A DNA stretch of 64,000 nt from Ralstonia sp. NFACC01 (GTDB taxonomy: Bacteria; Pseudomonadota; Gammaproteobacteria; Burkholderiales; Burkholderiaceae): NCBI RefSeq assembly GCF_900115545.1, contig NZ_FOWV01000001.1:868001-932000 (forward strand), read 5' to 3'. The translations under genes and the position numbers were made by a program. Each line of letters opens with the position of its first letter. The stretch's first letter is position 1. A model generated the notes under the pieces. That model was not told where the DNA came from. It made no database searches and saw only the letters and a list, made by a program, of their open reading frames with translations. Shown piece after piece: positions 27,940-37,241 of this stretch.

Positions 27940-28054
27940 TCTAATCCCCTAGTTGGATTCAATCGGAATCCACTTCTGAGTGTTTTCAAAACCCTGAGTT
28001 GCCCGCTCACGCCGGTGGCAACGATGCAGCTAACCGACCCAGTTTGAATACGGT

Positions 28055-29443
28055 CTAGCCACGAGTCAGAAACAACCGACTCAAATCGTTGTACAGGGCG
28101 AGCGAAGTGAGAAGCAGGATGCAGGCGACGCCGATCTTCTGAAGGACTGCTTGCCAGGATTCCGGCACGGGTCGGCCAGTCAAAAATTCCACGCAATAAT
28201 ACAGCAAATGCCCCCCATCCAATACCGGAACGGGCAATAAGTTCAGCACGCCGAGGCTGACGCTGATCAACGCGAGAAAGCTCACAAACGTCTGCCAGCC
28301 AAGGCTTGCCGCCTTGCCGGCAAAGTCCGCCACCGTGATCGGTCCGCTCAGGTTCTGCAGCGATGCCTGACCGACGATCATCTTGCCCAGGACCTGCAGC
28401 GACAGCACCGAAGTCCGCCAGACCTCGCCCACGGCGTGACCCAAGGCGGCAACCGGCTCGTCTCGGATCATCGCCGTTTCCACCTTCTGGTTGAGCTGCG
28501 CGCCGAGCTTGCCGATCTTCGGCCCCGCGGGGTTCTTGGGATCGGCGTCGGCATCTGGGCGAACGGGCAACGTCATGGGCTGATCGTTGCGCAGAATATC
28601 GATCGACGCGTTTTGCTCAGGCATGGCGCGGATCTGGCGGATGAGGTCCATCGCCTGATCGGCGGGCTGGCCCGCGAAGCGAACGATCTGATCGCCGGCT
28701 TTCAACCCGGCGCGTGCCGCGGCACTGGCAGGAAGCACGTCGACAATGGTGACGGGACCGCCCAGCAGGCGCAAACCGATCTGGTCAATCACGTCTGCCT
28801 GCGGCGTACGGGCCGCGCTCGGCAAGCCGTGCAGACGGACGGTGCGCTCGGCACCATCGGTGCCGCGCACTTGTACAAGCGCGTCGCGCCCCGCGATGCC
28901 GGCCGAATACAACCGCATGCGGACATCGCTCCAGCTGCGCACGGGCGCAGGTGTTTCATCGTCCGTGCCGATTGCGATCACGCGGTCCCTGGCATGCAGG
29001 TCGGCCTGGGCGGCAATGCTGCCAGGTGGCGGAGCGCCGAGGATAGGCAACGGCTCGATTGCGCCGACCCATGCCAGCACTGCATAGAGCGCAATCGCGA
29101 GCAGGAAATTGGCGATCGGGCCAGCAGCCACGATGGCAAACCGCTTGTAGACCGGCTGTTGATCGAAGGTGCGCGGGAGGTCTTCGGGGAAGATGGGCGG
29201 GTCTTTCTCGGGGTCTCGCGATCCCTCGCCCAGCATCTTGACGTAGCCGCCCAGCGGAATGGCGCAGATCGCCCATTCGGTGCGGTCAGGGCCGCGGCCC
29301 ACATGGCGGAACAGCACCTTGCCGAAGCCAACGGAAAACCGGAGCACCTTCACGCCGCACAGGCGCGCGACGCTGTAGTGGCCCAATTCGTGAATGACGA
29401 TCAGTACCGCGATCGCAAAGACAAACGCTAAAACGGTCTGCAA
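28055..29443 (-). CDS. rseP: Site-2 protease RseP
   Basis: The inner membrane zinc protease performs the second cut of the anti-sigma-E factor RseA and clears signal peptides. HELGH (residues 19-23 of the 462-residue form) and NLLPVPVLDGGHLLYY near the C-terminus are the active-site motifs; the region between holds PDZ sequence (VLPASAAARAGLKAGDQIVRFAG). I place the start at TTG 29443, six bases after a GGAG, giving MLQTVLAFVFAIAVLIVIHELGH. A GTG at 29461 would add six residues and leave the GGAG inside the gene. It follows dxr. Confidence 0.95.
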   Translation of the reverse strand: MQTVLAFVFAIAVLIVIHELGHYSVARLCGVKVLRFSVGFGKVLFRHVGRGPDRTEWAICAIPLGGYVKMLGEGSRDPEKDPPIFPEDLPRTFDQQPVYKRFAIVAAGPIANFLLAIALYAVLAWVGAIEPLPILGAPPPGSIAAQADLHARDRVIAIGTDDETPAPVRSWSDVRMRLYSAGIAGRDALVQVRGTDGAERTVRLHGLPSAARTPQADVIDQIGLRLLGGPVTIVDVLPASAAARAGLKAGDQIVRFAGQPADQAMDLIRQIRAMPEQNASIDILRNDQPMTLPVRPDADADPKNPAGPKIGKLGAQLNQKVETAMIRDEPVAALGHAVGEVWRTSVLSLQVLGKMIVGQASLQNLSGPITVADFAGKAASLGWQTFVSFLALISVSLGVLNLLPVPVLDGGHLLYYCVEFLTGRPVPESWQAVLQKIGVACILLLTSLALYNDLSRLFLTRG

Positions 29444-29529
29444 AACCTTCTCCGGATGCACTGAAGGGCAGGCGCGGGGCTGCGCCGCGCGAAGCCGCTA
29501 TGTTACTCGCTTGCTCTGACAGCGCGCTT

Positions 29530-30720
29530 TCACGCGGCCGGCAGTTGCGCGCATACGGTCGCGATATAGCGTTCAGCCTGCAGACGCGCTTGGGCGTCGG
29601 CTTCAAAAACAGTGTCGAGCGAGTCGGCGGGCACGATGGAGGTACGGGAGAGCGTGTCGCCCACCACGGCTGCAATCTCGGTGAACCGGATGCGGCGCTG
29701 CAAAAATGCTTCGACAGCCACCTCGTTGGCCGCGTTCAGTGCAGCAGGTGCCGTACCACCGGCGCGCAGTGCGTCAAAGGCCAGCGCCAAGCAAGGGAAA
29801 CGCCGCAGGTCCGGCGCCTCGAACGTCAGCGCGCCCGTGGTGACAAGATCGAGCAGCGGAACACCGGCGTCGATGCGTTCGGGATATGCCAAGCCGTAGG
29901 CAATCGGCGTGCGCATGTCCGGGTTGCCGAGCTGCGCCAGCACCGAGCCATCGTCGTAGCCAACCATCGAATGGATGACACTCTGCGGGTGGATCAGGAC
30001 TTCGAGATGCTCGACAGGCACGCCGAACAGCCAGTGGGCCTCGATCACCTCCAGCCCCTTGTTCATCATGGTGGCGGAGTCGACGGAGATCTTGCGTCCC
30101 ATGACCCAGTTCGGATGCGCGCAAGCCTGATCTGGCGTGACATCCGCAAGGGACTCCACAGCGCGCGTGCGGAACGGGCCACCCGATGCCGTCAGCACGA
30201 TGCGCGACACGCCCCGCGCGAACTGCGGAACTTGCTGCGGCAAGCATTGGAAGATGGCGTTGTGCTCGCTGTCGATCGGGAGCACGGTGGCGCCATACTG
30301 ACGCACGGCGTCCATGAAGAGCGCGCCGGACATCACCAGCGCCTCCTTGTTGGCCAGTAGCACGCGCTTGCCGGCGCGCACGGCGGCAAGCGTCGGACGC
30401 AAGCCGGCCGCCCCAACGATAGCGGCCATCACAGCATCGCAGTCGGGGTGGGCGGCAGCCTCTTCCAAGGCCTCGGTGCCAGAACGGATTTCGATGCCGC
30501 CAGCATCTGCGCCAAGCTGGTCACGCAATGCCTCCGCCGTCGCGACCGAACCCAGCACCGCCATCTTCGGGCGAAACTCACGGCAGAGCACCGCGAGCTT
30601 GTCGGCCTGCGCGTTGGCGGTTAGTGCAAAAACGCTGTACTTGTCGGGATGACGGCGCACCACGTCGAGCGTGCTGTCGCCAATGGAGCCGGTGGCGCCA
30701 AGAACGGTCAAACGCATCAT
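29530..30720 (-). CDS. dxr: 1-deoxy-D-xylulose 5-phosphate reductoisomerase
   Basis: The 396-residue enzyme makes 2-C-methylerythritol 4-phosphate, the committed step of the MEP isoprenoid route. The NADPH site [19 protein letters not shown] opens the protein; [12 protein letters not shown] and [11 protein letters not shown] with the metal/substrate residues follow, and [19 protein letters not shown] lies in the catalytic domain. It stands between cdsA and rseP, supplying isoprenoids to the uppS product (undecaprenyl carrier) made by the same cluster. Confidence 0.97.
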   Translation of the reverse strand: MMRLTVLGATGSIGDSTLDVVRRHPDKYSVFALTANAQADKLAVLCREFRPKMAVLGSVATAEALRDQLGADAGGIEIRSGTEALEEAAAHPDCDAVMAAIVGAAGLRPTLAAVRAGKRVLLANKEALVMSGALFMDAVRQYGATVLPIDSEHNAIFQCLPQQVPQFARGVSRIVLTASGGPFRTRAVESLADVTPDQACAHPNWVMGRKISVDSATMMNKGLEVIEAHWLFGVPVEHLEVLIHPQSVIHSMVGYDDGSVLAQLGNPDMRTPIAYGLAYPERIDAGVPLLDLVTTGALTFEAPDLRRFPCLALAFDALRAGGTAPAALNAANEVAVEAFLQRRIRFTEIAAVVGDTLSRTSIVPADSLDTVFEADAQARLQAERYIATVCAQLPAA

Positions 30721-30731
30721 GTTCAGACGCC

Positions 30732-31550
30732 TCAGGAAATCAGCAGCGCAGCCAGCGGAAACACCGGCAGCAGCGCGTCGATGCGATCGAGCACACCGCC
30801 GTGGCCGGGCAACAGGCCGCTGCTGTCTTTCATGCCGACCTGACGCTTGAGCAGGGATTCAAACAAATCACCGCCAATGCTTGCAGCGACGAGCAAGATG
30901 GTCAGCGCCAGAGCCGTGACCGCGCCGCGCTGGTCCAACTCGTACGAGAACCACGTCGGTGCAAACCAATGCGTGATGCCGGCCACGCTGGCGATCACCG
31001 CAACCAGCACGGCACCGCCGATTGCACCTTCCCACGATTTGCCCGGACTGATGGTCGGAGCAAGCTTGCGACGACCAATGGCCTTGCCGACAAAATACGC
31101 GCCAACATCAGCCGCCCACACGAGCAATGCCACCGAAAGCAAAAAGGCGACGCCATGCGTGCGTAATTCAATGGCGCCATGCACGAACGCGGGCAGCATC
31201 ACCAAGCCCAACAGCGTGAACACGACCCTGCGCGTGCCATGCAACTCGCGCACGCCGCCCGCCAGCAACGCCCAGGCGATCACCCATGCGATCACCGCGC
31301 CATGGAACAACGGCTGCACATCACCGCGAATGGGAATGTCGTGCCAGGCGATCGTCAGCATGACGACAACGACCGCATAGAGAATCGGCCCCCACCAGCC
31401 GGGCAGGCGCACGAGACGTCCCCACTCCCACGCGGCGAGGGCTGCAAATACCGTCACGAGCCCGGCCAGGCCGGCGGGCGGCGCGAAGAACAGAATGGGC
31501 AGGATGACAATCAGCAGGCAGACAGCGGTAATGACGCGAGTCAGCAGCAT
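30732..31550 (-). CDS. cdsA: Phosphatidate cytidylyltransferase
   Basis: The 272-residue inner membrane enzyme makes CDP-diacylglycerol, the precursor of all phospholipids. It has about seven to eight hydrophobic helices. The family signature [18 protein letters not shown] is followed by the characteristic end [34 protein letters not shown]. It follows uppS by 3 bp and precedes dxr by 11 bp. Confidence 0.97.
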   Translation of the reverse strand: MLLTRVITAVCLLIVILPILFFAPPAGLAGLVTVFAALAAWEWGRLVRLPGWWGPILYAVVVVMLTIAWHDIPIRGDVQPLFHGAVIAWVIAWALLAGGVRELHGTRRVVFTLLGLVMLPAFVHGAIELRTHGVAFLLSVALLVWAADVGAYFVGKAIGRRKLAPTISPGKSWEGAIGGAVLVAVIASVAGITHWFAPTWFSYELDQRGAVTALALTILLVAASIGGDLFESLLKRQVGMKDSSGLLPGHGGVLDRIDALLPVFPLAALLIS

Positions 31551-31553
31551 GTG

Positions 31554-32330
31554 TCAGGCTCCGGCGGATAGCGCGGGGGGAACATCGGGCTCGAGCTGCG
31601 CGCTGGTACGGCCGAAGCGGCGCTCGCGGTTGCGATACCACGCAAAGGCGCGATCGAGTTCTGCGGCATCGAAGTCGGGCCAGTAGCGATCGGTGAAGTA
31701 CAGCTCGGAATAGGCAAGCTGCCACAGCAGAAAGTTGCTGATGCGCTGCTCGCCGCCGGTGCGGATAAACAGATCCGGCTCCGGCGCGTAAGACAGGGCC
31801 ATGTACGGCGCAAGCATTTCTTCCGTGATGGCGTCGGGTGCAATGCCCGGCTGCGCCGCCAACAAGGCGCGCATGGCTTGCAGGATGTCCCAGCGCCCAC
31901 CGTAGTTGGCGAGGATCGTGACAGTCAGACCGGGGTTGGCAGCCGTCTTGGTCTCAGCTTCGCGAATCAAAAGCTGGATGCGCGGGCTGAACGCCGACAA
32001 ATCGCCCACCACGCGCAGGCGGATGCCGTTGTCATGGAGCTTGCTCACTTCGCGGCGCAGGGCCGTCATGAACAGCTTCATGAGAAAGGTGACTTCCTCG
32101 GCCGGACGGCGCCAGTTTTCGGAGCTGAAGGCAAACAGCGTCAGGTAGCCGACGCCACGTCGCGCAGCAGCTTCAACAGTGGCACGTACGGCGTCGAGGC
32201 CGCGACTATGCCCCGCCACGCGCGGCAGATGCCGTTCGGTGGCCCAGCGGCCGTTACCGTCCATGATGACGGCAACGTGGCGCGGCGTATCGGCGGTGTC
32301 AGGCACCGCAAGTGTGGAACTAATATGCAT
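31554..32330 (-). CDS. uppS: Undecaprenyl diphosphate synthase
   Basis: The 258-residue cis-prenyltransferase builds the C55 carrier lipid used for peptidoglycan and O-antigen. [19 protein letters not shown] carries the catalytic Asp and phosphate-binding residues. [18 protein letters not shown] follows, and the end has [27 protein letters not shown]. It starts the uppS-cdsA-dxr-rseP part of the cluster, 52 bp after frr. Confidence 0.97.
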   Translation of the reverse strand: MHISSTLAVPDTADTPRHVAVIMDGNGRWATERHLPRVAGHSRGLDAVRATVEAAARRGVGYLTLFAFSSENWRRPAEEVTFLMKLFMTALRREVSKLHDNGIRLRVVGDLSAFSPRIQLLIREAETKTAANPGLTVTILANYGGRWDILQAMRALLAAQPGIAPDAITEEMLAPYMALSYAPEPDLFIRTGGEQRISNFLLWQLAYSELYFTDRYWPDFDAAELDRAFAWYRNRERRFGRTSAQLEPDVPPALSAGA

Positions 32331-32382
32331 GAATCGGGCTTCCCGCCACCTGCGCCCAATGCGCCGGCGGCGGGAGACGGCC

Positions 32383-32943
32383 TTACACCGTCATGATTTC
32401 CTTGTCTTTCTCGGCGACCAGCTTGTCGATCTCGGCGACGAACTTGTCGGTCAGCTTCTGAACGTCGTCTCCGCCGCGACGCTCGTCGTCTTCCGAGATG
32501 GCCTTGTCCTTCACCAGCTTCTTGAGCTGTTCGTTGGCATCGCGACGCAGGTTGCGCACGGCCACCTTGGCATCTTCGCCCTCACCCTTCACGACCTTGG
32601 TCAGTTCCTTGCGACGCTCCTCGGTCAGTGCGGGAGTCGGCACGCGAATGATGTCACCCATGGTTGCGGGGTTCAGGCCGAGGTCCGCTTCACGGATGGC
32701 CTTCTCGACGGCTTGCACCATCTTCTTTTCCCACGGTTGCACGCCAATCGTGCGTGCATCCACCAGGGTCACGTTGGCCACCTGGCTGATCGGCACCATC
32801 GAGCCGTAGTAGTCGACTTGCACGTGATCGAGCAGACCGGTGTGGGCACGGCCAGTACGGATCTTGGCCAGATCCGTCTTGAGAGCCTCGATCGACTTCT
32901 GCATCTTCTGCTCGGCATTCTTTTTGACATCGGCGACGCTCAT
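32383..32943 (-). CDS. frr: Ribosome recycling factor
   Basis: The 186-residue two-domain factor splits post-termination ribosomes with EF-G. The helix bundle begins [25 protein letters not shown] and carries the conserved [13 protein letters not shown]. The second domain holds [21 protein letters not shown], and the end is [30 protein letters not shown] 32943 has an AGGAAG upstream; the further in-frame extension is not RRF-like. It is separated from pyrH by 175 bp with an intrinsic terminator. Confidence 0.97.
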   Translation of the reverse strand: MSVADVKKNAEQKMQKSIEALKTDLAKIRTGRAHTGLLDHVQVDYYGSMVPISQVANVTLVDARTIGVQPWEKKMVQAVEKAIREADLGLNPATMGDIIRVPTPALTEERRKELTKVVKGEGEDAKVAVRNLRRDANEQLKKLVKDKAISEDDERRGGDDVQKLTDKFVAEIDKLVAEKDKEIMTV

Positions 32944-33083
32944 ACTTCCTCCGAACGATAACGGCGGCCTGCCAACTTGCGCCCCGGAAAACGACACAGG
33001 GCACCGGCAAGACCAAAAAGACAATAGGCGATTTTACATGGAAGCCGCTCGCCAACGCCATTTACGCAGGGTCAGCGAACGGT

Positions 33084-33106
33084 AAAAAAGGTGCCTGCAA
33101 GCAGGC
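33084..33106 (-). terminator. Intrinsic terminator of pyrH
   Basis: GCCTGC (33093-33098) and GCAGGC (33101-33106) form a stem. The A run at 33084-33089 gives the U tract of a minus-strand transcript. It ends the pyrH transcript before frr, or lets only part of it through. Confidence 0.75.
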
Positions 33107-33118
33107 TCGCCGCTGGCT

Positions 33119-33829
33119 TTAGACGTGCACCAGCGTGCCTTCGTCTTCACCCAGGATCACCCGCTTGAGTGCGCCCGGTTTCTGGATCGAGAACACCTTG
33201 ATTGGCAGCTTCTGATCTCGGCACAGCGCAAATGCAGTCGCATCCATCACCTGCAGGTTGCGCGAGATGGCTTCGTCGAACGTGATGGTGGTGTAGCGGG
33301 TGGCGCTCGGGTCCTTCTTCGGATCGGCGGTGTACACGCCGTCCACCTTGGTGGCCTTGAGGACGATCTCAGCACCGATTTCCGAGCCGCGCAGTGCAGC
33401 GGCGGTGTCGGTCGTGAAGAACGGGTTGCCGGTGCCGGCGGCGAAAATCACGATCTTCCCTTCTTCCAACTGGCGGATCGCGCGGGGACGGATATACGGC
33501 TCGACCACTTGGTCCAGCCGCAGCGCCGATTGCACACGGCCTTCGAGGTTGGCATGACGCATGGCGTCTTGCAGGGCCAGGGCGTTCATCATGGTGGCCA
33601 GCATGCCCATATAGTCGGCCGTGGCACGGTCCATGCCTGCGGCGCCGCCCGCGACACCGCGGAAGATGTTGCCGCCGCCGATCACCACTGCCACCTGCAC
33701 GCCCAGCTTCACGATTTCGGCGATATCGTTAACCATCCCTTCGATGGTGCTGCGGTTGATGCCAAAGGCATCGTCGCCCATCAGGGCTTCGCCGGAAAGT
33801 TTGAGTAGAACGCGCTTATAGGCAGGCAT
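33119..33829 (-). CDS. pyrH: Uridylate kinase
   Basis: The 236-residue bacterial UMP kinase of the amino acid kinase fold is hexameric and unlike eukaryotic UMP/CMP kinases. [21 protein letters not shown] opens the protein; [16 protein letters not shown] binds phosphate and [21 protein letters not shown] lies in the ATP site. ATG 33829 follows a GAGGA-like site; upstream open sequence is not conserved. It sits between tsf and frr, each separated by a stem-loop. Confidence 0.97.
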   Translation of the reverse strand: MPAYKRVLLKLSGEALMGDDAFGINRSTIEGMVNDIAEIVKLGVQVAVVIGGGNIFRGVAGGAAGMDRATADYMGMLATMMNALALQDAMRHANLEGRVQSALRLDQVVEPYIRPRAIRQLEEGKIVIFAAGTGNPFFTTDTAAALRGSEIGAEIVLKATKVDGVYTADPKKDPSATRYTTITFDEAISRNLQVMDATAFALCRDQKLPIKVFSIQKPGALKRVILGEDEGTLVHV

Positions 33830-33995
33830 GGAGATCCTCGTGACGATTCCTGGTACGGGAAACAGGAAAAGGGAAATGACGCTGCGGATATGACAACGAT
33901 GCGCAAAGCGGGGACTTCGCACATCCCGCAACCTTCTTGCGCGGAAGCCGTCAGAAAACACCCCCGACGATGCCCGCGCAAGCAGGCTGCACCTG

Positions 33996-34025
33996 CAAAC
34001 AGGGCACCTTTCGGTGCCCTGTTTG
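33996..34025. terminator. Perfect 13-bp stem-loop between tsf and pyrH
   Basis: Positions 33996-34008 pair perfectly with 34013-34025 around a 4-nt TTTC loop. The base of the stem is A/T-rich (CAAAC/GTTTG). It lies 97 bp after tsf. A U tract is weak on the minus strand, so it may act as a partial terminator or an RNA-stabilising element. Confidence 0.6.
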
Positions 34026-34121
34026 TTCGGCATTATACGGCTGCGCCAATGGTGGAAACGACACCTCCCGGCCTGCGCCGGGGTGTGAATCGCCGCACCA
34101 TCGAAAACGGCCGTCGCAGCA

Positions 34122-35000
34122 TTACGCCTGTTGCTTGGCAGCGGCCACCTGGGCAGCCACTTCAGCAGCGAAGTCGTCTTGCTTCTTCTCGATGCCCTCG
34201 CCCACCACGTACAGCGTGAAAGCCTTCACGGTCGTGTTGGCAGCCTTGAGCATTTGCTCAACGGTTTGCTTGTCGTTCTTCACGAACGGCTGGTTCAGCA
34301 GCGAGACTTCCTTCAGGTACTTCTGCACGCTGCCTTCCACCATCTTGGCAACGATTTCAGCCGGCTTGCCCGATTCCGCGGCCTTCTGTTCAGCAACGCT
34401 GCGCTCCTTGGCAACCAGCTCGGCCGGCACGTCATCAGCCGACAGCGACACCGGCTTCATGGCGGCAGCCTGCATTGCTGCATCCTTGGCCGCCACTTCG
34501 TTGCCTTCGAATGCCACCATCACGCCGATGCGAGTGCCGTGCAGGTACGAAGTCAGCTGGGTGCCTTCAAAACGCTGGAAGCGGCGGATCGTCATGTTCT
34601 CGCCGATCTTGCCGATCAGGCGGGTACGCACGGCCTCAACGGTTTCGTCGCCGATCGACAGCGCCGACAGGGCAGCCACGTCAGCCGGGTTCTTCTGAGC
34701 GATCAGCTTGGCAACATCGTTGGTGAAGGCCAGGAAATCGTCGTTCTTCGAGACGAAGTCGGTTTCGCAGTTCACTTCGACCAGGGCGCCCGTGGTGCCC
34801 TCGACGAACGCGGCAACCACGCCTTCAGCGGTGACGCGGCTCGAAGCCTTGCCGGCCTTGTTGCCCAGCTTCACGCGCAGGATCTCTTCGGCCTTTTCCA
34901 GGTTGCCTTCGGCTTCGGTCAGGGCCTTCTTGCATTCCATCATCGGCGCGTCGGTCTTCGCGCGCAGTTCTGCAACCATGCTTGCGGTAATTGCCGCCAT
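34122..35000 (-). CDS. tsf: Elongation factor Ts
   Basis: The 292-residue protein regenerates EF-Tu-GTP. The N-terminal UBA-like module contains [29 protein letters not shown] with the family signature, and the core has the TDFVSKN nucleotide-exchange motif ([15 protein letters not shown]). ATG 35000 gives MAAITASMV. It follows rpsB with a terminator-like hairpin between, the standard rpsB-tsf arrangement in which part of the transcripts end after rpsB. Confidence 0.97.
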   Translation of the reverse strand: MAAITASMVAELRAKTDAPMMECKKALTEAEGNLEKAEEILRVKLGNKAGKASSRVTAEGVVAAFVEGTTGALVEVNCETDFVSKNDDFLAFTNDVAKLIAQKNPADVAALSALSIGDETVEAVRTRLIGKIGENMTIRRFQRFEGTQLTSYLHGTRIGVMVAFEGNEVAAKDAAMQAAAMKPVSLSADDVPAELVAKERSVAEQKAAESGKPAEIVAKMVEGSVQKYLKEVSLLNQPFVKNDKQTVEQMLKAANTTVKAFTLYVVGEGIEKKQDDFAAEVAAQVAAAKQQA

Positions 35001-35132
35001 TCTCATGCTCCTTGTTTCAGATCGTCGTCCGGTCGCAAGCGGAATCTTCGCCTCGCGCCGGCCTGTCGTCCGGTTTCCATCCGGCCGCCCCACGAAATAC
35101 GACGCGCGTGGGACATCCGCATGACAAATTTC

Positions 35133-35161
35133 AAAAAAAAGGGGCGTTTGTTACGCGCCCC
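35133..35161 (-). terminator. Terminator/attenuator between rpsB and tsf
   Basis: GGGGCG (35141-35146) pairs with CGCCCC (35156-35161). The run of eight A at 35133-35140 is the U tract for the rpsB transcript. It probably trims tsf expression relative to rpsB. Confidence 0.75.
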
Positions 35162-35250
35162 TGTCTGGCCATCGGCCCCGATGCGTTGCACCAGGTGCGG
35201 CCTGGCACACGTCCCGCGCATTCAAGCCGCGGGCGCACGCCTTCTTGTCT

Positions 35251-35994
35251 TTAGCCTTCTTGGACTTCGACGAAGTCGTCGCCACCGCGAGCAGCTTCAA
35301 CCACTTCCTGAACCGCATTGGCGCGGCCTTCCAGGATCGCGTCTGCCACGCCGCGCACGTACAGTGCAACAGCCTTGCTCGAGTCGTCGTTACCCGGGAT
35401 GACGTAGTCGATGCCTTCCGGCGAGTGGTTCGTGTCAACCACGCCGATCACCGGAATGCCCAGCTTAGCGGCTTCGGTCACGGCAATCTTGTGGTAGCCA
35501 ACGTCCACCACGAAGATGGCGTCCGGAATGCCGCCCATGTCCTTGATGCCGCCAATGGACTTCACCAGCTTGTCCATTTCGCGCTCGAACATCAGTGCTT
35601 CCTTCTTGCTCATGGTTTCGGTCGCGCCGGCTTCCTTGGCGACTTCCATGTCCTTCAGGCGCTTGATCGAGGTCTTGACCGTCTTGAAGTTGGTCAGCAT
35701 GCCGCCGAGCCAGCGGCTGTCGACGAACGGCATGCCTGCGCGAGCCGCTTCTTCAGCCAGGATCTCGCGCGATTGACGCTTCGTGCCGACGAACAGAATG
35801 GTGCCCCGGTTGGCTGCCAGCTGGCGCACGTACTTCAGTGCGTCCTGGTACATCGGCAGCGTCTTTTCCAGGTTAATGATGTGAATCTTGTTGCGATGGC
35901 CGAAGATGAAGGGGGCCATCTTGGGGTTCCAGAAGCGAGTCTGGTGGCCAAAGTGGACACCGGCTTCCAGCATTTCGCGCATGGTCACGGACAT
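35251..35994 (-). CDS. rpsB: 30S ribosomal protein S2
   Basis: The 247-residue ribosomal protein shows [22 protein letters not shown] near the start, [17 protein letters not shown], and [53 protein letters not shown], all canonical for S2. ATG 35994 follows a CTGGAG. A consensus promoter lies about 135 bp upstream, leaving a leader of roughly 127 nt with a hairpin at 36016-36034. S2 is known to repress rpsB-tsf through such a leader in E. coli; the same is possible here. Confidence 0.98.
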   Translation of the reverse strand: MSVTMREMLEAGVHFGHQTRFWNPKMAPFIFGHRNKIHIINLEKTLPMYQDALKYVRQLAANRGTILFVGTKRQSREILAEEAARAGMPFVDSRWLGGMLTNFKTVKTSIKRLKDMEVAKEAGATETMSKKEALMFEREMDKLVKSIGGIKDMGGIPDAIFVVDVGYHKIAVTEAAKLGIPVIGVVDTNHSPEGIDYVIPGNDDSSKAVALYVRGVADAILEGRANAVQEVVEAARGGDDFVEVQEG

Positions 35995-36015
35995 GAAATT
36001 CTCCAGTCGGGTTAG

Positions 36016-36034
36016 GTCTGAAGCCGCCTCAGAC
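36016..36034 (-). promoter_or_regulatory. Stem-loop in the rpsB leader
   Basis: GTCTGA (36016-36021) and TCAGAC (36029-36034) form a 6-bp stem with a 7-nt loop, 21 bp upstream of the rpsB start. The position suits translational control by S2, but no specific match to a known leader motif is claimed. Confidence 0.35.
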
Positions 36035-36127
36035 ATCCGTTGCATGCGTTACGACGGACACCCGCGGTGAAGCGGCTCGCGATTTCAAGCGCCACCGACC
36101 ACACGGCCAGCGACTGCTTAGCCAGCG

Positions 36128-36157
36128 ATTATAGCGGCAAAAACCCAATCGACTCAA
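36128..36157 (-). promoter_or_regulatory. Sigma-70 promoter of rpsB
   Basis: On the minus strand TTGAGT (complement of 36152-36157) and TATAAT (complement of 36128-36133) are 18 bp apart. This is the best promoter match in the 35995-36298 gap, which otherwise holds the S2 leader, the map promoter and no gene. Confidence 0.75.
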
Positions 36158-36232
36158 GACCTTCCGAGCATTCGCAGCAAACGGGCCGAGGCTGGCGCCC
36201 AGCGCCCGAAAACCCCGGCAGGGGCGCTTTGG

Positions 36233-36241
36233 TGCGATAAT
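36233..36241 (+). promoter_or_regulatory. Extended -10 element for map
   Basis: TGCGATAAT on the plus strand is an extended -10 (TGn plus GATAAT) 58 bp before the map start. No convincing -35 is seen, which fits an extended -10 promoter. Confidence 0.4.
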
Positions 36242-36298
36242 TCACACTTTAGCCACGACGCGGCGCTTCGCGCGCTTGCGTGCAGAAAGAGTCACAGC

Positions 36299-37123
36299 AT
36301 GGCCGTTACCATTCACACCGCCGAAGACATTGCGCAAATGCGCGTGGCCTGCCGGCTTGCGTCCGAAGTTCTGGACTACATCACCCCGTTCGTAACTCCC
36401 GGCGTGACCACGGGCAAACTCAACGAGCTGTGCCACGCTTACATGCGTGACGTGCAAGGCACTGTGCCGGCGCCGCTGAACTATGCGCCACCGGGCTATC
36501 CGCCCTTCCCAGCATCGATCTGCACGTCGGTCAACGATGTGATTTGCCACGGCATTCCGGGCGACAAGGTGCTCAAGAGCGGTGACATCGTCAACCTCGA
36601 CATCACCGTCATCACCAAGGAAGGCTATTACGGCGACACCAGCCGCACCTTCGTCGTGGGTGAAGGGTCGATCCTCGCCAAGCGCCTGACCCAGGTGACA
36701 TTCGAATGCATGTGGAAGGGCATCGCCGCGGTGCGTCCCGGTGCACGCTTGGGCGACATCGGCCACGTGATCCAGCAACATGCTGAAGCCGCAGGATATA
36801 GCGTGGTGCGCGAATATTGCGGCCACGGCATCGGCAAGAAATTCCACGAAGATCCGCAGATCCTGCACTACGGCCGCCCCGGCACCGGGATGGAGTTGAA
36901 GGCCGGCATGATCTTCACGATCGAACCGATGATCAACGCGGGCAAGCGCGATATCCGCACGATGCCGGACCAGTGGACCGTCAAGACGCGCGATCGCAGC
37001 CTGTCGGCGCAGTGGGAACACACGCTTCTGGTGACGGAGACCGGCCACGAAGTGCTGACCGTGTCGGCGTTGACGCCGCCGGCACCGGAATTCGTACACG
37101 AAGGCTCACCGGCCACGGCCTGA
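36299..37123 (+). CDS. map: Methionine aminopeptidase, type I
   Basis: The 274-residue enzyme removes the N-terminal Met from new proteins. The metal ligands can be seen in order: Asp in VNLDITVITKEGYYGDTSRTF (two aspartates), His in YCGHGIGKKFHEDP, Glu in MIFTIEPMIN and Glu in SAQWEHTLLVTETG. The N-terminus lacks a zinc-finger extension, as expected for the bacterial short form. It is divergent from rpsB, the usual arrangement, and is followed by a stem-loop. Confidence 0.98.
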   Translation: MAVTIHTAEDIAQMRVACRLASEVLDYITPFVTPGVTTGKLNELCHAYMRDVQGTVPAPLNYAPPGYPPFPASICTSVNDVICHGIPGDKVLKSGDIVNLDITVITKEGYYGDTSRTFVVGEGSILAKRLTQVTFECMWKGIAAVRPGARLGDIGHVIQQHAEAAGYSVVREYCGHGIGKKFHEDPQILHYGRPGTGMELKAGMIFTIEPMINAGKRDIRTMPDQWTVKTRDRSLSAQWEHTLLVTETGHEVLTVSALTPPAPEFVHEGSPATA

Positions 37124-37196
37124 TCCTCGCGGGCGAGCCGCATCGTCAGCGGCAGCACCGTCGCGCTGATCTCGCCTCGCACCGGCTCAACTCTTG

Positions 37197-37222
37197 CAGC
37201 GACCGGCTCGTTCCGGTCGCTG
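37197..37222 (+). terminator. Stem-loop between map and glnD
   Basis: Positions 37197-37206 pair with 37213-37222 (10 bp perfect, core GCGACCGG/CCGGTCGC) over a 6-nt loop, followed by TTTCATTC. It can terminate map. It ends only 20 bp before the glnD start, so it may also shape glnD translation. Confidence 0.6.
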
Positions 37223-37241
37223 TTTCATTCACGCTCCACTC

